A stretch of DNA of 38,246 nt from JBBTSQ01 sp038078755 (lineage in GTDB: Bacteria > Patescibacteriota > Minisyncoccia > Phycocordibacterales > JBAYGS01). The number at the start of each line of letters is the position of its first letter. The stretch's first letter is position 1. Shown here piece after piece: positions 23,327 to 32,657 of the stretch. The notes below the pieces were generated by a model that was not told the origin of the DNA, made no database searches, and saw only the letters and a list, made by a program, of their open reading frames with translations. The translations under genes were made by a program, and so were the position numbers. The stretch covers positions 1 through 38,246 of the forward strand of contig JBBTSQ010000024.1 of assembly GCA_038078755.1 (NCBI GenBank), written 5' to 3'.

Positions 23327-25288
23327 TCATTGTTTTTTCTTTAAGATATACAACCTTTCGTGATATAGGGATGGAAATATTTGAAAGAGATATTCACATG
23401 CAACCTGTATCGGATAAGCAATACTCTTAGGTAGAGCCCATAATTTTGGAATAAAAATACCATAAGAGAACGTGTTGACAATATCAAAGTCTTGCAAAAA
23501 ATACTTCTCGCAAAGATCATACGATTGATAGTCCGCCGCGGATGAAACATTACGTAATTTAAATTTAGCAAACAGTGAATATTTTCCGGCAATACTGCAG
23601 ACGATTATCCCCCCAGGCTGAAGATATCTTTTAATAAACTCGAACTCACTCACAAAAATAGTCGGGCTCAAGAAACCCACCGCAAGAACCAAGCCAAAAG
23701 TTTCTTCTAATATATCAGATTTCACAAAAAAACGTAGCTTGGGATTATGGTTTATAGCACGAGCTTGTTGCACCATTTGTGGAGAAATATCTACTCCCAC
23801 GGCATATTTAATTGTACGATCATAGGATTCGATAAGTTTCCGCAGGATAACACCATCAGCACAACCGATTTCTAGAATTTCAATGGATTCAGATTGAGAA
23901 TACGCAATAGTATCCCCAAACCACCGCTTAAGCAATTTCAGTCTTCGAGAAAAGAAAAATTGATTATAAGTGCTCGGGCTAGTCACATACCGCTTCTCAG
24001 AATACACAGCACTTTCTTTATCATAAAAACTAGTGTCATCAAAATTGACACTGGGCGTGGCGATTGACAGCACCTCCTTCAGCTTAACTCTTGAAGAAAA
24101 AAGTGATTCAACTTTCTGGTACCCCGCAACGCCCAATCTTTGTCCAAGTTCAGGATTATTAATCAAAAGATCAATCTTATCACTAATCTCTTGAGGATAG
24201 TAAGGGTTGACGATGTATCCTGTTGCCTTATCCGAGATGGCCTCCGAGGCACCCCCCCAACATGAAGCAATGACGGGTTTCTTCATGGCCATAGCCTCAA
24301 GAATATTTGTCGGAAACCAATCGTAACACAGGGACGGGACAACAACGACATCACTATTTGCATACGCCAATTTAATATCATCTCGATTGAGCCACCCAAG
24401 AAACACGATACGATCTTTTAAATCGTACTGACTCATCCGATTAATAAAGTGATCGCCTTGTTCATGTAATGAACCCGCAACAAGCAACAAAACTTTTGAC
24501 TGGATTTCTTTGGGCAACAATTTAATTGAATCAAGAATTGCGATCGACCCTTTCGCTCGACTAATACGTCCACCGAAAAAAATAGTAAACTTTGAACGAT
24601 CAATATTGAATTTTTTTCTAAACGACGACGCTAATTCAGAAGTTACACACCACGCAGAACTATCTATACCATTATGAACAACAGTGACATTATTAATTCC
24701 ATTCTCAACCAGAGCACCCTTCAAAGCATCACTCACCGCAATCACCCTTGTGACACGTGATAAACACCACCTGATAAAGATATTGCGAAAGGGATTATAG
24801 ACGAACCTAAAATCTCTTAACTGCTGCCAAGCAGAGACGCGATAATTAGATAGAGAGGATGGATTATGAATATCGACAGGAAATAATTTGCCGTAATGAA
24901 AAGTCATTGCATCATGGGCAACAAACAGTACCGATCTAGCATATTTCTTAGCAACTAAGATTGACCCGTAGGAAAGTCGTTGATGTATATTATGTACAAA
25001 AACAATATCTGGGAGTACTTCTTTTATAACATGCTTGACTTGCACTAAAAGTGGTAGATTGTACAGACTAATATACGATCTTAATGAGGTCGGATACTGT
25101 GAATATAGTCTTACAACGCGCATATTACCCTCCTTACCATCGCTGACATTATTTTTATTGGCAGTAGTGGTAATAACAGTCACATCGATACCCTCCCTTG
25201 ATAACTGATCGGCCATCATCGCCGCGATAACCGAAGCGCCACCGGTGTGTGTTGGGGGGAAATCATCCGAAAGGACCAGTGCTTTCAT
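23327..25288 (-). CDS. Fusion of GT4 glycosyltransferase and class I methyltransferase
   Basis: In this 653-residue protein, residues 1 to about 390 are a complete GT4 transferase: LSDDFPPTHTGGASVIAAMM at the start, FFGGRISRAKGSIAILDSI near 245 and WFPTNILEAMAMKKPVIAS near 325, the E-x7-E region. From about 400 the sequence changes to a Methyltransf_25-like domain: SVYSEKRY-type entry, EILEIGCADGVILRKL near 472, VGVDISPQMVQQA and PGGIIVCSIAGKYS. The fusion would glycosylate and methylate the same glycan, but it uses a different methyltransferase family from the FkbM fusion at 8677. It is separated by two bases from the upstream GT4 gene. Copy 2 of the structured repeat follows the stop. Confidence 0.88.
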   Translation of the reverse strand: MKALVLSDDFPPTHTGGASVIAAMMADQLSREGIDVTVITTTANKNNVSDGKEGNMRVVRLYSQYPTSLRSYISLYNLPLLVQVKHVIKEVLPDIVFVHNIHQRLSYGSILVAKKYARSVLFVAHDAMTFHYGKLFPVDIHNPSSLSNYRVSAWQQLRDFRFVYNPFRNIFIRWCLSRVTRVIAVSDALKGALVENGINNVTVVHNGIDSSAWCVTSELASSFRKKFNIDRSKFTIFFGGRISRAKGSIAILDSIKLLPKEIQSKVLLLVAGSLHEQGDHFINRMSQYDLKDRIVFLGWLNRDDIKLAYANSDVVVVPSLCYDWFPTNILEAMAMKKPVIASCWGGASEAISDKATGYIVNPYYPQEISDKIDLLINNPELGQRLGVAGYQKVESLFSSRVKLKEVLSIATPSVNFDDTSFYDKESAVYSEKRYVTSPSTYNQFFFSRRLKLLKRWFGDTIAYSQSESIEILEIGCADGVILRKLIESYDRTIKYAVGVDISPQMVQQARAINHNPKLRFFVKSDILEETFGLVLAVGFLSPTIFVSEFEFIKRYLQPGGIIVCSIAGKYSLFAKFKLRNVSSAADYQSYDLCEKYFLQDFDIVNTFSYGIFIPKLWALPKSIAYPIQVACEYLFQIFPSLYHERLYILKKKQ

Positions 25289-25290
25289 AA

Positions 25291-26406
25291 TTATTTTATT
25301 TTAAATTTTGTCACATTTTTATAATAGACTATATAAGCAGAAGTAGTTTTATTCCAAGAAAATGTTTGCGCATATCTTTGAGCATTATCAGAAAATTTAC
25401 CAGTAACCCTTTCATCCAGAACTGCCAGCATTTTCTTTGACAAATCATTTACGTCACCCGGTAATGCCAGTAACCCTGTTTGGCCATCAATAATAGCATC
25501 CTCGCATCCCGATCCGTAACTTCCCACCGAGGGTAAACCAAACTGACCGGCTTCAATAATAACTAAACCAAAACCTTCGACATGATTACTCTCATTTTTT
25601 GATGCAAGAACAAAAAGATCGGATACACTATACCACAAAGACAAATCCTTATCTGTACTAGCGTCTGTTACTATACAAACTGAATCTTCAAGACCTTTTT
25701 CCTTAATATAAGATTTGATTTTAATAACATACGCGGAATCTGTATCTGAACCCACTAGTACATAAAAAATACCCGGATATCTATCTTTTAAAATCTTGAT
25801 AGCTTGCACTGTTTCATATTGCCCCTTGCGATCTTTGATCGCGCCTACCGTAAGCACAATGGGGTCCTTTTTAACCAACCGTGGATATTTCTTAAACATC
25901 TCACTGATCTCTATTTCAGAGGGAATCGGGAGATCATTTGCACCCAGATAAACGACCGATATATTTTGCAAACCAGTCTTTTCAACAAGTCGGTTCTTAA
26001 TATAATGACTAATGGCAAAGATATGCGTCGCATGCTTAGATGTAAACTCAACCAACGGTCTTTTGTATATATGAAAAAAGGGGGCTATAGAATAAGTGCC
26101 TACGGCATTTATAAAATATGGCTTGTGTATAAACATACTCACAAAAAAAGCATACACCCCATACGGCCAAATATCTAAGGCATGGATGACGTCAACCTCT
26201 CGAGCACGCTTATATACACATCTCAACGATTTAAAAAAAGAAAACACACCAACCAATTTTGGCAAACGATGGTTCTCATCAACCGCATCTTCAGAAAGAG
26301 TAATACAACTAATGCCGTGAGAGGTCAGACCGCTCTCTATACCTTTAAATGCCCTACCCCATCCACTCTGCGAGTTAGTATTATTTGTAATAAGTAACAC
26401 CTTCAT
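25291..26406 (-). CDS. Glycosyltransferase family 4
   Basis: A 371-residue GT-B transferase with VLLITNNTNSQSGWGRAFKG (glycine-rich acceptor loop), FAISHYIKNRLVEKTG, VLTVGAIKDRKGQYETVQAI near 190 and HVEGFGLVIIEAGQFGLPS near 280, which holds the E-x7-E sugar-nucleotide motif. All expected sites are present. The donor is unknown. It lies in a minus-strand series, 19 bases after the gene at 26426 and two bases before the GT4-methyltransferase fusion, so the three are probably co-transcribed. Confidence 0.88.
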   Translation of the reverse strand: MKVLLITNNTNSQSGWGRAFKGIESGLTSHGISCITLSEDAVDENHRLPKLVGVFSFFKSLRCVYKRAREVDVIHALDIWPYGVYAFFVSMFIHKPYFINAVGTYSIAPFFHIYKRPLVEFTSKHATHIFAISHYIKNRLVEKTGLQNISVVYLGANDLPIPSEIEISEMFKKYPRLVKKDPIVLTVGAIKDRKGQYETVQAIKILKDRYPGIFYVLVGSDTDSAYVIKIKSYIKEKGLEDSVCIVTDASTDKDLSLWYSVSDLFVLASKNESNHVEGFGLVIIEAGQFGLPSVGSYGSGCEDAIIDGQTGLLALPGDVNDLSKKMLAVLDERVTGKFSDNAQRYAQTFSWNKTTSAYIVYYKNVTKFKIK

Positions 26407-26425
26407 ATATCTTATTTTGAAAAAA

Positions 26426-27529
26426 TTAATTCCCTAAAAACCTAATTATTGCCTGGGCACGGATCCGCCAGTCATATTGCCGAACATCAATCTGTGCCTG
26501 TAATGCCATTAGTTTTGTTAAAATATCTCCGACCAAGATTCGTCGTACGAAATCTGCCAAGACGACTGGGTCATCGGGGGGGATCAAAATTGAATTACGC
26601 TCAGTAAGTATCTCACGAAGTGATGGCAAATCTGAGGCGATTATTGGTATACCCGAGGTCATGTGAGCAAAAACCTTCAACGGAGAAGTGTACAGTCGAG
26701 AAATCTTATCTTCCCCTGAATTTGGCACTACTAGTATATCGGCAATCTTTTGATTAAATGCCAACTCACTGTATGGGCGGTATCCAAGAAATAAAACGTT
26801 TGGATACTTATTGGCGAGTATACTCACTTCCTCTTTTGTCCCACCAATAATAACCGTTTGAGCAAGAGAACTAAATAATTTAGATGCATCTAACAGCGTA
26901 TCTACACCCTTCCACTTGTATAAATGGCCGACATACAAGACGATTTTCTTTTCTAGTGGTATGCCTAATTTTCTTTTTTGATCTTCTCTATTAACAGTAA
27001 CCGAAAATTGCATTAAGTCTGCCCCATCATGAAACACCTGTATTTTATCATGATTCACCCCTTCGTTACGGTAAAGATCAGCAAGACCTGTTGATATTGC
27101 TATTATCTTAAAAAATCTTCCAATAAACAGGCGAAGTAATACATTCCAAACACCAGTGTGCGTCTCCCACACACACTTTACTGCTGACAAACACAAATTA
27201 ATCAGAATAAACTCATCCCGGGAATATACAATATCTGGCTTAGATTGCGCCACATATCGAGCAACTTTTTCTGAAAATAACAGAGTCTCAAGCCAGAATC
27301 CAAAACGGCCGAATCGCGCAGAATACCCGGACGGAACATAGGTAATGCAAAAATTTCGCTCCACCGCGTAATAATCAAAGGGGTCTGTATCAATATGGTT
27401 CTTCCTTCGTGGTACCAACAGTTCAACATCCACACCGCATTTTGCAAATGCCTCACACATTTTCATAATCTGCACTCCGTGCGCTTTTTCGGTAGGTAAA
27501 CGGATATTGGCGGCATAGAGTAATTTCAT
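26426..27529 (-). CDS. Glycosyltransferase family 4
   Basis: A 367-residue GT-B transferase. I choose ATG 27529 (MKLLYAANIRLPTEKAHGVQ) because the family opens with this strand and glycine-containing loop; a frame extension to 27565 adds 12 residues of no resemblance. Later motifs are FKIIAISTGLADLYRNEG, ILYVGHLYKWKGVDTLLDA (as IVLYVGHLYKW) and TSPLKVFAHMTSGIPIIAS. The usual first glutamate of E-x7-E is not obvious: SPLKVFAHM stands in its place, a variation seen in part of the family. It is the first gene of the minus-strand operon, divergent from the RmlA-like gene at 27613. Confidence 0.86.
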   Translation of the reverse strand: MKLLYAANIRLPTEKAHGVQIMKMCEAFAKCGVDVELLVPRRKNHIDTDPFDYYAVERNFCITYVPSGYSARFGRFGFWLETLLFSEKVARYVAQSKPDIVYSRDEFILINLCLSAVKCVWETHTGVWNVLLRLFIGRFFKIIAISTGLADLYRNEGVNHDKIQVFHDGADLMQFSVTVNREDQKRKLGIPLEKKIVLYVGHLYKWKGVDTLLDASKLFSSLAQTVIIGGTKEEVSILANKYPNVLFLGYRPYSELAFNQKIADILVVPNSGEDKISRLYTSPLKVFAHMTSGIPIIASDLPSLREILTERNSILIPPDDPVVLADFVRRILVGDILTKLMALQAQIDVRQYDWRIRAQAIIRFLGN

Positions 27530-27571
27530 AATAACGTTATAACACGAAATACTAATTTGCGACATACAAGA

Positions 27572-27600
27572 TTGACCTCAATAAAGATTACCCCTACAAT
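27572..27600 (+). promoter_or_regulatory. Strong-consensus promoter of the RmlA-like gene
   Basis: TTGACC (27572-27577), exactly 17 bases, then TACAAT (27595-27600). The ATG at 27613 is 12 bases past the -10, so the expected leader is only about five or six bases and has no room for a Shine-Dalgarno sequence. Together with the promoter at 37237-37265 this suggests near-leaderless initiation. Confidence 0.6.
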
Positions 27601-27612
27601 AACCAATACTTT

Positions 27613-28350
27613 ATGATCAAGGGAGTAATCTTGGCTGGCGGAAATGGAACGCGGATGTACCCACTCACCCGTGTCACCAACAAACATCTGCTAGCCATTT
27701 ACGACAAACCCGTTATTTATTACGCGATTGAAAAACTGATCGATGTGGGAGTTGAGAGAATAATGATTGTGACGTCACCAACTCATATCGGATCTTTTGC
27801 GCATCTGTTAGGTTCTGGGCAGGAGTTTAGATCTCCCAAGACAGGTAAGCAAATACAAATAGTGTATGGCATACAGAATCAACCAAACGGCTTAGCGTAC
27901 GCACTGTATATTGCCAGAGAGTATGTGGGAAATGATCACTGTCTATTATATCTTGGTGATAACCTATTTGAGGATGATATCAAAAAACATGTGGCCGAAT
28001 TTAAGGGAGGGATGACAGTGTTTCTAAAGAAAGTGCCGAACCCTAAACAATTCGGTATAGCTGTTTTCAATAAAAGGGGTGACTTTGTGGGAGTGGAGGA
28101 AAAGCCAAAGAGGCCAAAGACAGATCTTGCTGTTGTGGGCTTATATATTTTTGACAAAACGGTGTTTGAGAAAATTGATGGCCAAAAACCATCGAAAAGG
28201 GGTGAATTTGAGATTACAGAACCGATAAATAAATACATTAAAGAGGGTCGTGCAAAAACAATAATATTAAAAAAGAAATGGTTTGATGTTGGCAGTATTG
28301 ATTCATTACTAAACGCCTCAATTTATATGAGAAATAAATCGGCAAGGTAA
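27613..28350 (+). CDS. rfbA: Glucose-1-phosphate thymidylyltransferase-like nucleotidyltransferase
   Basis: A 245-residue nucleotidyltransferase with GVILAGGNGTRMYPLTRVT at the N-terminus (phosphate loop), HLLAIYDKPVIYYAIEKL, YLGDNLFEDD (metal site) and VGVEEKPKRPK. This is the RmlA/RfbA pattern, which makes dTDP-glucose from dTTP and glucose-1-phosphate. It lacks the last 40-50 residues of the 290-residue enterobacterial enzyme, as short forms from other phyla do. No rmlB, rmlC or rmlD neighbours are visible, so the sugar made from dTDP-glucose cannot be named; the symbol is by family only. It is a single plus-strand gene between minus-strand operons. Copy 3 of the structured repeat begins two bases after its stop. 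Confidence 0.82.
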   Translation: MIKGVILAGGNGTRMYPLTRVTNKHLLAIYDKPVIYYAIEKLIDVGVERIMIVTSPTHIGSFAHLLGSGQEFRSPKTGKQIQIVYGIQNQPNGLAYALYIAREYVGNDHCLLYLGDNLFEDDIKKHVAEFKGGMTVFLKKVPNPKQFGIAVFNKRGDFVGVEEKPKRPKTDLAVVGLYIFDKTVFEKIDGQKPSKRGEFEITEPINKYIKEGRAKTIILKKKWFDVGSIDSLLNASIYMRNKSAR

Positions 28351-28351
28351 G

Positions 28352-28531
28352 TTTATTGTATCTACAGAGAACACCCCGACCTTTGCGAAGGGGTGTGATC
28401 CGCAACGAATACAAGTGTCGGCGGAGCCGACACTTCTACAACAAAGTGTTCCCCGATGCCTCGCCGAATACGTAGCCAGAGTCTGCGAGGGTACGGCTTG
28501 CTGAAGGGTACGGGCGAGGCAAAACTTTATT
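28352..28531 (-). repeat. Structured dispersed repeat, copy 3 of 3 (inverted)
   Basis: 180 bases, the reverse complement of copies 1 and 2. It starts two bases after the stop of the RmlA-like gene and ends 16 bases before the stop of the convergent GT47-like gene. P1 here is a full 8-pair GCCTCGCC/GGCGAGGC where copies 1 and 2 have a G-T pair. P3 has TGCGGA with TCTGTA, two G-T pairs replacing Watson-Crick pairs. P2 is lengthened to nine pairs. P4 is ACACCCC/GGGGTGT. No T tract follows, so it is not a classical terminator. Confidence 0.85.
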
Positions 28532-28546
28532 CAAAAAAGAACAAAT

Positions 28547-29581
28547 TTAGTTGGTCTTAAATCTTGATAAAAATGTGTTAGTCAGAGTATAAGCAAAGAA
28601 CACATCGAGCCGTAGGTACCCTTTAAAAATTTCTCTTGCCTTCTTTTGCATTATCTGAAACTTTTCATCAGTGAGCGACGCATGGAATTGGGCAAGTTGC
28701 TGGTCAATATTTAAAAGATCAGCATGCTCCACGGAAACCAGACACTCCCCATACGGAATGACATCTTCAAGTGGTAACACACAATCAGTGTTCACAAATA
28801 ACGGAATTCGACCGAGACTCAGTACTTCGTACAACCTGATCGAAAAATTACCATCCCCTTTCACACACAAAGTGTAGTCAGTATTGATAATATTATCAAT
28901 ATATTCTCGGCGGGCTTGTATGGGATCGAGACTAATAGTTTTTTCATTACCGGAATAACTGCTACGAATAATCACTTTGGTAGCAATTATTTTTGAAGAT
29001 TTTAAAACAGACAATGCCTTTTTCCGAATATACATTCCTTTTTGGAAAACACCTGATTCGCGAGGAAAAAAGAGTCGCCGAATTCCTGAACGAAACGCCT
29101 GCTTGAAATTTACAAAATTCGCCCATCCACAAAATCCAACCAATGCTTTTGATTGCTTTGATCGCAAAACAAGAGGGTGGTCATTGAGCAAATCTTCGGC
29201 AAATGCCGGCATAATAATTTCATTCGGTAATAACGTCTTTCGGTACTGAGAATTGCGAAAAACAATAGCGTTGTTGATTAACACTTTAGCAATAGAATCT
29301 CCGGGAAATAAGATAATAATCTGCTTCTTGTGTTCTATGGCCAAGCGCTCGAAAGAAGATAAATACTGCCGTTCACCCACCACCGCATTGTAATAATGGG
29401 GTAACATAAAATAATCAGCCTCAGTAGGATTTTCAGTTACTAAAAACAGTGGCGAGGTGAGATGCCGAAAAGCGCTATCACTCCACCGTCCCGACTGTTT
29501 TTGAGGCAACCCAAGAGCGACCAATACTAATTCCATCAGAGGTGCGTGAGCAAGCGGTGTGCCGATGTATATCTTAAGCAT
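28547..29581 (-). CDS. Exostosin-family (GT47-like) glycosyltransferase
   Basis: A 344-residue protein of the exostosin type: LKIYIGTPL at the start, EADYFMLPHYYNA near residue 75, VGFCGWANF, and the diagnostic C-terminal block LCVKGDGNFSIRLYEVLSLG followed by RIPLFVNTDCVLP. In eukaryotes the family makes heparan sulphate and plant wall glycans; bacterial members occur in capsule clusters and their donors are mostly unknown. ATG 29581 (MLKIYIG) is preferred over 29611 because it fits the family start and overlaps the preceding methyltransferase gene by eight bases. It is the last gene of a minus-strand operon, with repeat copy 3 beyond its stop. Confidence 0.83.
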   Translation of the reverse strand: MLKIYIGTPLAHAPLMELVLVALGLPQKQSGRWSDSAFRHLTSPLFLVTENPTEADYFMLPHYYNAVVGERQYLSSFERLAIEHKKQIIILFPGDSIAKVLINNAIVFRNSQYRKTLLPNEIIMPAFAEDLLNDHPLVLRSKQSKALVGFCGWANFVNFKQAFRSGIRRLFFPRESGVFQKGMYIRKKALSVLKSSKIIATKVIIRSSYSGNEKTISLDPIQARREYIDNIINTDYTLCVKGDGNFSIRLYEVLSLGRIPLFVNTDCVLPLEDVIPYGECLVSVEHADLLNIDQQLAQFHASLTDEKFQIMQKKAREIFKGYLRLDVFFAYTLTNTFLSRFKTN

Positions 29582-30476
29582 GTTTTTTTTGATAAAACAC
29601 CACCATGGCAAAATTAGAAGTGAGTAGTGGTTGCAAAACTTTATTTAGTCCATATGCAACAGTATAAAGGCAATAAGCAAAGATCATGTACCCCAAATTG
29701 ACCGCTGACTTCCGTTGCTTAAACCGTTTACGAAGATGGAGCATACCGAGCTCATAAACGAGCTTTGGCGGCGACAGGAAGAAGGCTTTTGTATGAAAAA
29801 ATCCTGACCTACTCAATAACTGATCAAGATTTCCTTTTGAAAATTGGAACAGATGAAATGGTGGCGTGAGTGTCGACGGAGGAATTCGAAACCATCGGTA
29901 GAGAGACAGGGTGATCCTTCCCCATAGACAGTCTAAATTTGGCGTAGAAATAATCAATATCCCTGATGGATTGAGCAATCGCTTGCAATCGGCAATTAAT
30001 TTTCGAGGATTAGGGACATGCTCAATAACATCACCTAAAAAAATAATATCAAAAGTTCCGGCTGAAATAGGAAGAGATTCGATAGTGCCCACTGTCACCG
30101 CCAAACCATTTTGCTTAGCAATAGTAGCTGTCCGAGGGTTCAACTCTACTCCAGATACATCAAAGCCTGCTTTTTGAGCCCAGTATAGGAACTCTCCGCT
30201 CGAACATCCAACATCTAATAATGTTCGACCCTGCCTCTGACCAAGTTCCTCGAAAATCTTCCTCGTCTTTCCATCTTGCACTAATTCCGAAAAATCACTC
30301 TTCTTATGCGCTTGATAGCCAGACTCTTCAGAGTAAACTTCTTGAGATAAAAAATCCTCAGTTGGTGTCGGAGAGACAAATACCAACAGACAATTCGAAC
30401 ACCTATACAATGCATAACCGTCTTTAGTTAACAGAAATACACTACCGATACCGCAAATGTGACAAGATGGTTGCAT
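29574..30476 (-). CDS. Zinc-ribbon class I methyltransferase
   Basis: A 300-residue protein that opens with a four-cysteine zinc ribbon (Cys5, Cys8, Cys26, Cys29; CHIC and CSNC), followed by a SAM domain with TLLDVGCSSGEFLYWAQ near residue 83, VSGVELNPRT, FDIIFLGDVIEHVPNP and LLNPSGILIISTPNLDC. The N-terminal ribbon plus Methyltransf_23 layout resembles sugar C- and O-methyltransferases of surface glycan clusters. The C-terminal 70 residues contain a hydrophobic segment near VNLGYMIFAYCLYTVAYG. The substrate is unknown. It is four bases downstream of the CgeB-like gene and overlaps the GT47-like gene. Confidence 0.87.
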   Translation of the reverse strand: MQPSCHICGIGSVFLLTKDGYALYRCSNCLLVFVSPTPTEDFLSQEVYSEESGYQAHKKSDFSELVQDGKTRKIFEELGQRQGRTLLDVGCSSGEFLYWAQKAGFDVSGVELNPRTATIAKQNGLAVTVGTIESLPISAGTFDIIFLGDVIEHVPNPRKLIADCKRLLNPSGILIISTPNLDCLWGRITLSLYRWFRIPPSTLTPPFHLFQFSKGNLDQLLSRSGFFHTKAFFLSPPKLVYELGMLHLRKRFKQRKSAVNLGYMIFAYCLYTVAYGLNKVLQPLLTSNFAMVVFYQKKHA

Positions 30477-30480
30477 AGAA

Positions 30481-31497
30481 TTACTTTAGAATACCAGCCG
30501 TACGGGCGTGGTCAATGATTGTCCACACTCGAGCAACACTAGTATGATCGTGCAATACTCGCTGGTATTCTAGAGCAAGATTTGATTCATTATAATTAGT
30601 TTTAAGCAGTCTCCCGATGATAGTCAGTTGTTCTTTAAATTCAACAAGGTTCTCAAACTGAAAAATTCGCTGGTAATCAAGCGCCTTACTTCCTGGCTCA
30701 TAGAGCGCAATCTTTTCAGTGAGCAATAAGCAGTTATTTCCCAAGATTTCCCAAAATCGGGCGGTATCAAACCCTCCTCCCCCGATCGAAATTCCCACTT
30801 TCGCCCGAGCCAATAACTTTGAGAATTCGTTACGCCCTGCCTGTTTGGTCGCATCATCAAAAGTAAATCCGTCTGTCTGCTTGGTCTCACAAGTAAAGCC
30901 TCCGCGCCGACAAAAATCCTTCAGCATTTCTGTGGCATACCGCCGCATGATCGGATACTGGTCCTGCCCAAAAATACAGACAAAATCAATATCTTTAACT
31001 AGTGGTGCGTCGAGTGTATATGCAACATATCTAGATTCAATCCCAAACGGTAACGGAATAATCCCCGGCGTATACGGTCGCTCACGTTTAAAATAGAGCG
31101 CACACCTCTTCCCAACTAGGTCAATCCCTCCGGCACCCTGATATCCATCTGTAGCGAGTCGTTTGAGTAATGTGGGGTTATACCGATGATCTTTTCCACA
31201 CTCAGATCCATCAATAAAGATAGTCTTATCCCACTTATTAATTCTCTCGGCTAATGCATAATTGGTGGCATGTTTACCCCATACCAACAAAATCAAATCG
31301 GCTTCTTTGGCGTATGCTACAAAATCATCTTCAGAAAGGATATGTGTAGATAGATCAAAGGGACTTGGATACTGATCAGTAACTTTGATCTCCAATTCCT
31401 TTTGTATCTTCTCCAAACAGAGAAAACCGTCAAGTACGGTATTAACCAAATAATCTGCCTGACGAACCGGAAGAATAATCGCGATAGAAAAAGACAT
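30481..31497 (-). CDS. CgeB/YkvP-like glycosyltransferase-related protein
   Basis: A 338-residue GT-B-like protein without the standard GT4 signature. The N-terminal part has LILLVWGKHATNYALAERI, the centre DIDFVCIFGQDQYPIMRRYA, and the C-terminal part ARAKVGISIGGGGFDTARFW and ILGNNCLLLTEKIALYEPG, close to the glycosyl_trans_1_2/CgeB C-terminal pattern (a conserved region before a Thr/Glu-rich strand). That suggests a sugar transferase of unknown donor and acceptor. It sits between a GT4 (8-base gap) and a methyltransferase (4-base gap), so it belongs to the same operon. Function is inferred from fold-like features and context only. Confidence 0.65.
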   Translation of the reverse strand: MSFSIAIILPVRQADYLVNTVLDGFLCLEKIQKELEIKVTDQYPSPFDLSTHILSEDDFVAYAKEADLILLVWGKHATNYALAERINKWDKTIFIDGSECGKDHRYNPTLLKRLATDGYQGAGGIDLVGKRCALYFKRERPYTPGIIPLPFGIESRYVAYTLDAPLVKDIDFVCIFGQDQYPIMRRYATEMLKDFCRRGGFTCETKQTDGFTFDDATKQAGRNEFSKLLARAKVGISIGGGGFDTARFWEILGNNCLLLTEKIALYEPGSKALDYQRIFQFENLVEFKEQLTIIGRLLKTNYNESNLALEYQRVLHDHTSVARVWTIIDHARTAGILK

Positions 31498-31505
31498 GAT
31501 AGACG

Positions 31506-32657
31506 TTATTTAATCGATTGAATTAAATTGAGGTATTCCGTCACCATACGATCCTTACTAAATCGTCCCACTAATAATGCGTGCGTAGCACGACTCATGC
31601 TTGCATAGGATGTCGTATCCGTGTGTAACCTCAATAGAGCGCGAGCCAATGCGCCCGCATCTTGTTCTGGTACCAATATCCCCGTCTCACCATCAATAAA
31701 CGTCTCCGAAATGCCCCCCGAATTAGTACCAATCACTGGCAAACCAAAAGATTGAGCCTCAAGTAAGACCAAGCCAAGACCCTCAAAATCACCTTCAGCT
31801 ATCCGACTAAAGGAGGCTAATATCCCAATCTTAGCTAAACGATATAATGGCACCAAATCAGGAACCTTTCCAAGTAAAAACACCCTATTTTGCAGTCGAT
31901 AACGGCGCACCAAACCCTCAAAACGATCTTTCTCAGGCCCGCCACCCGCAATCAACAAAACCACCCGAGGATCACTGATATATGTTATCGCTTCGATGAG
32001 ATATTCTACCCCCTTACGGGCAACCAGACGACACACCGATAAGACTGGGAATACATCTGACGGTAGAGACAGCTCACGCTTGAGTGTGTCCACTGCTTTT
32101 TTAATTTCATCTTCATTCTTGTCTGTCTGTACCATCGGTACAGTGGGATAGATAACCACAATTCGGTCTTGCACGACATGAGACAATGCCAGAGATCTTG
32201 CTACCGCATGTTTGGTAAAATGACTGATAGAAATTATTCGATCGGCAAAATTGATCGCGAACCGCTTCATCCATCGAGTGACATAATTCCCCTCTTTTGA
32301 ACAAATATCCGTCCCGTATATTGTGACCACCGATGATTTGCCGAATAGTTTCGACCAACAAACCACCCAAAAACCTACCGGAAAGACATACAGAGCGTGG
32401 AAAAGATGCGCGTCTCGATTCGCCCATATTTTTCGGAGTACCAATAAGCCAATAATGAAAAAATTTCTGGTGGCAAAAGTAGTGACTTGTATTTTATTAG
32501 TCAGCAACTCTTGCCGTGGCTCTGCATTACCAAATATATACATCGGCATGCTGGTGATCACCGTACTAGACGTTACTGCTCGCAACATCTCGATGACATA
32601 GGTGGCTATTCCTCCACCAGTTGGTGGATAATCTGATCCAAAATAACAAATTTTCAT
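31506..32657 (-). CDS. Glycosyltransferase family 4
   Basis: A 383-residue GT-B transferase with YFGSDYPPTGGGIATYVIEM at the N-terminus, ISISHFTKHAVARSL, LSVCRLVARKGVEYLIEAI near 205 and EGDFEGLGLVLLEAQSFGLP near 285, which includes the E-x7-E catalytic pattern. All motifs are complete. Similar proteins are mannosyl- or glucosyltransferases; the donor is unknown. Its ATG lies in the stop of the GT4 gene at 32654 (4-base overlap). Confidence 0.9.
   Translation of the reverse strand: MKICYFGSDYPPTGGGIATYVIEMLRAVTSSTVITSMPMYIFGNAEPRQELLTNKIQVTTFATRNFFIIGLLVLRKIWANRDAHLFHALYVFPVGFWVVCWSKLFGKSSVVTIYGTDICSKEGNYVTRWMKRFAINFADRIISISHFTKHAVARSLALSHVVQDRIVVIYPTVPMVQTDKNEDEIKKAVDTLKRELSLPSDVFPVLSVCRLVARKGVEYLIEAITYISDPRVVLLIAGGGPEKDRFEGLVRRYRLQNRVFLLGKVPDLVPLYRLAKIGILASFSRIAEGDFEGLGLVLLEAQSFGLPVIGTNSGGISETFIDGETGILVPEQDAGALARALLRLHTDTTSYASMSRATHALLVGRFSKDRMVTEYLNLIQSIK

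Noticed and set aside
23109..23330. 73-codon minus-strand frame over repeat copy 2
   Set aside because: Same frame as in copies 1 and 3, explained by the repeat.
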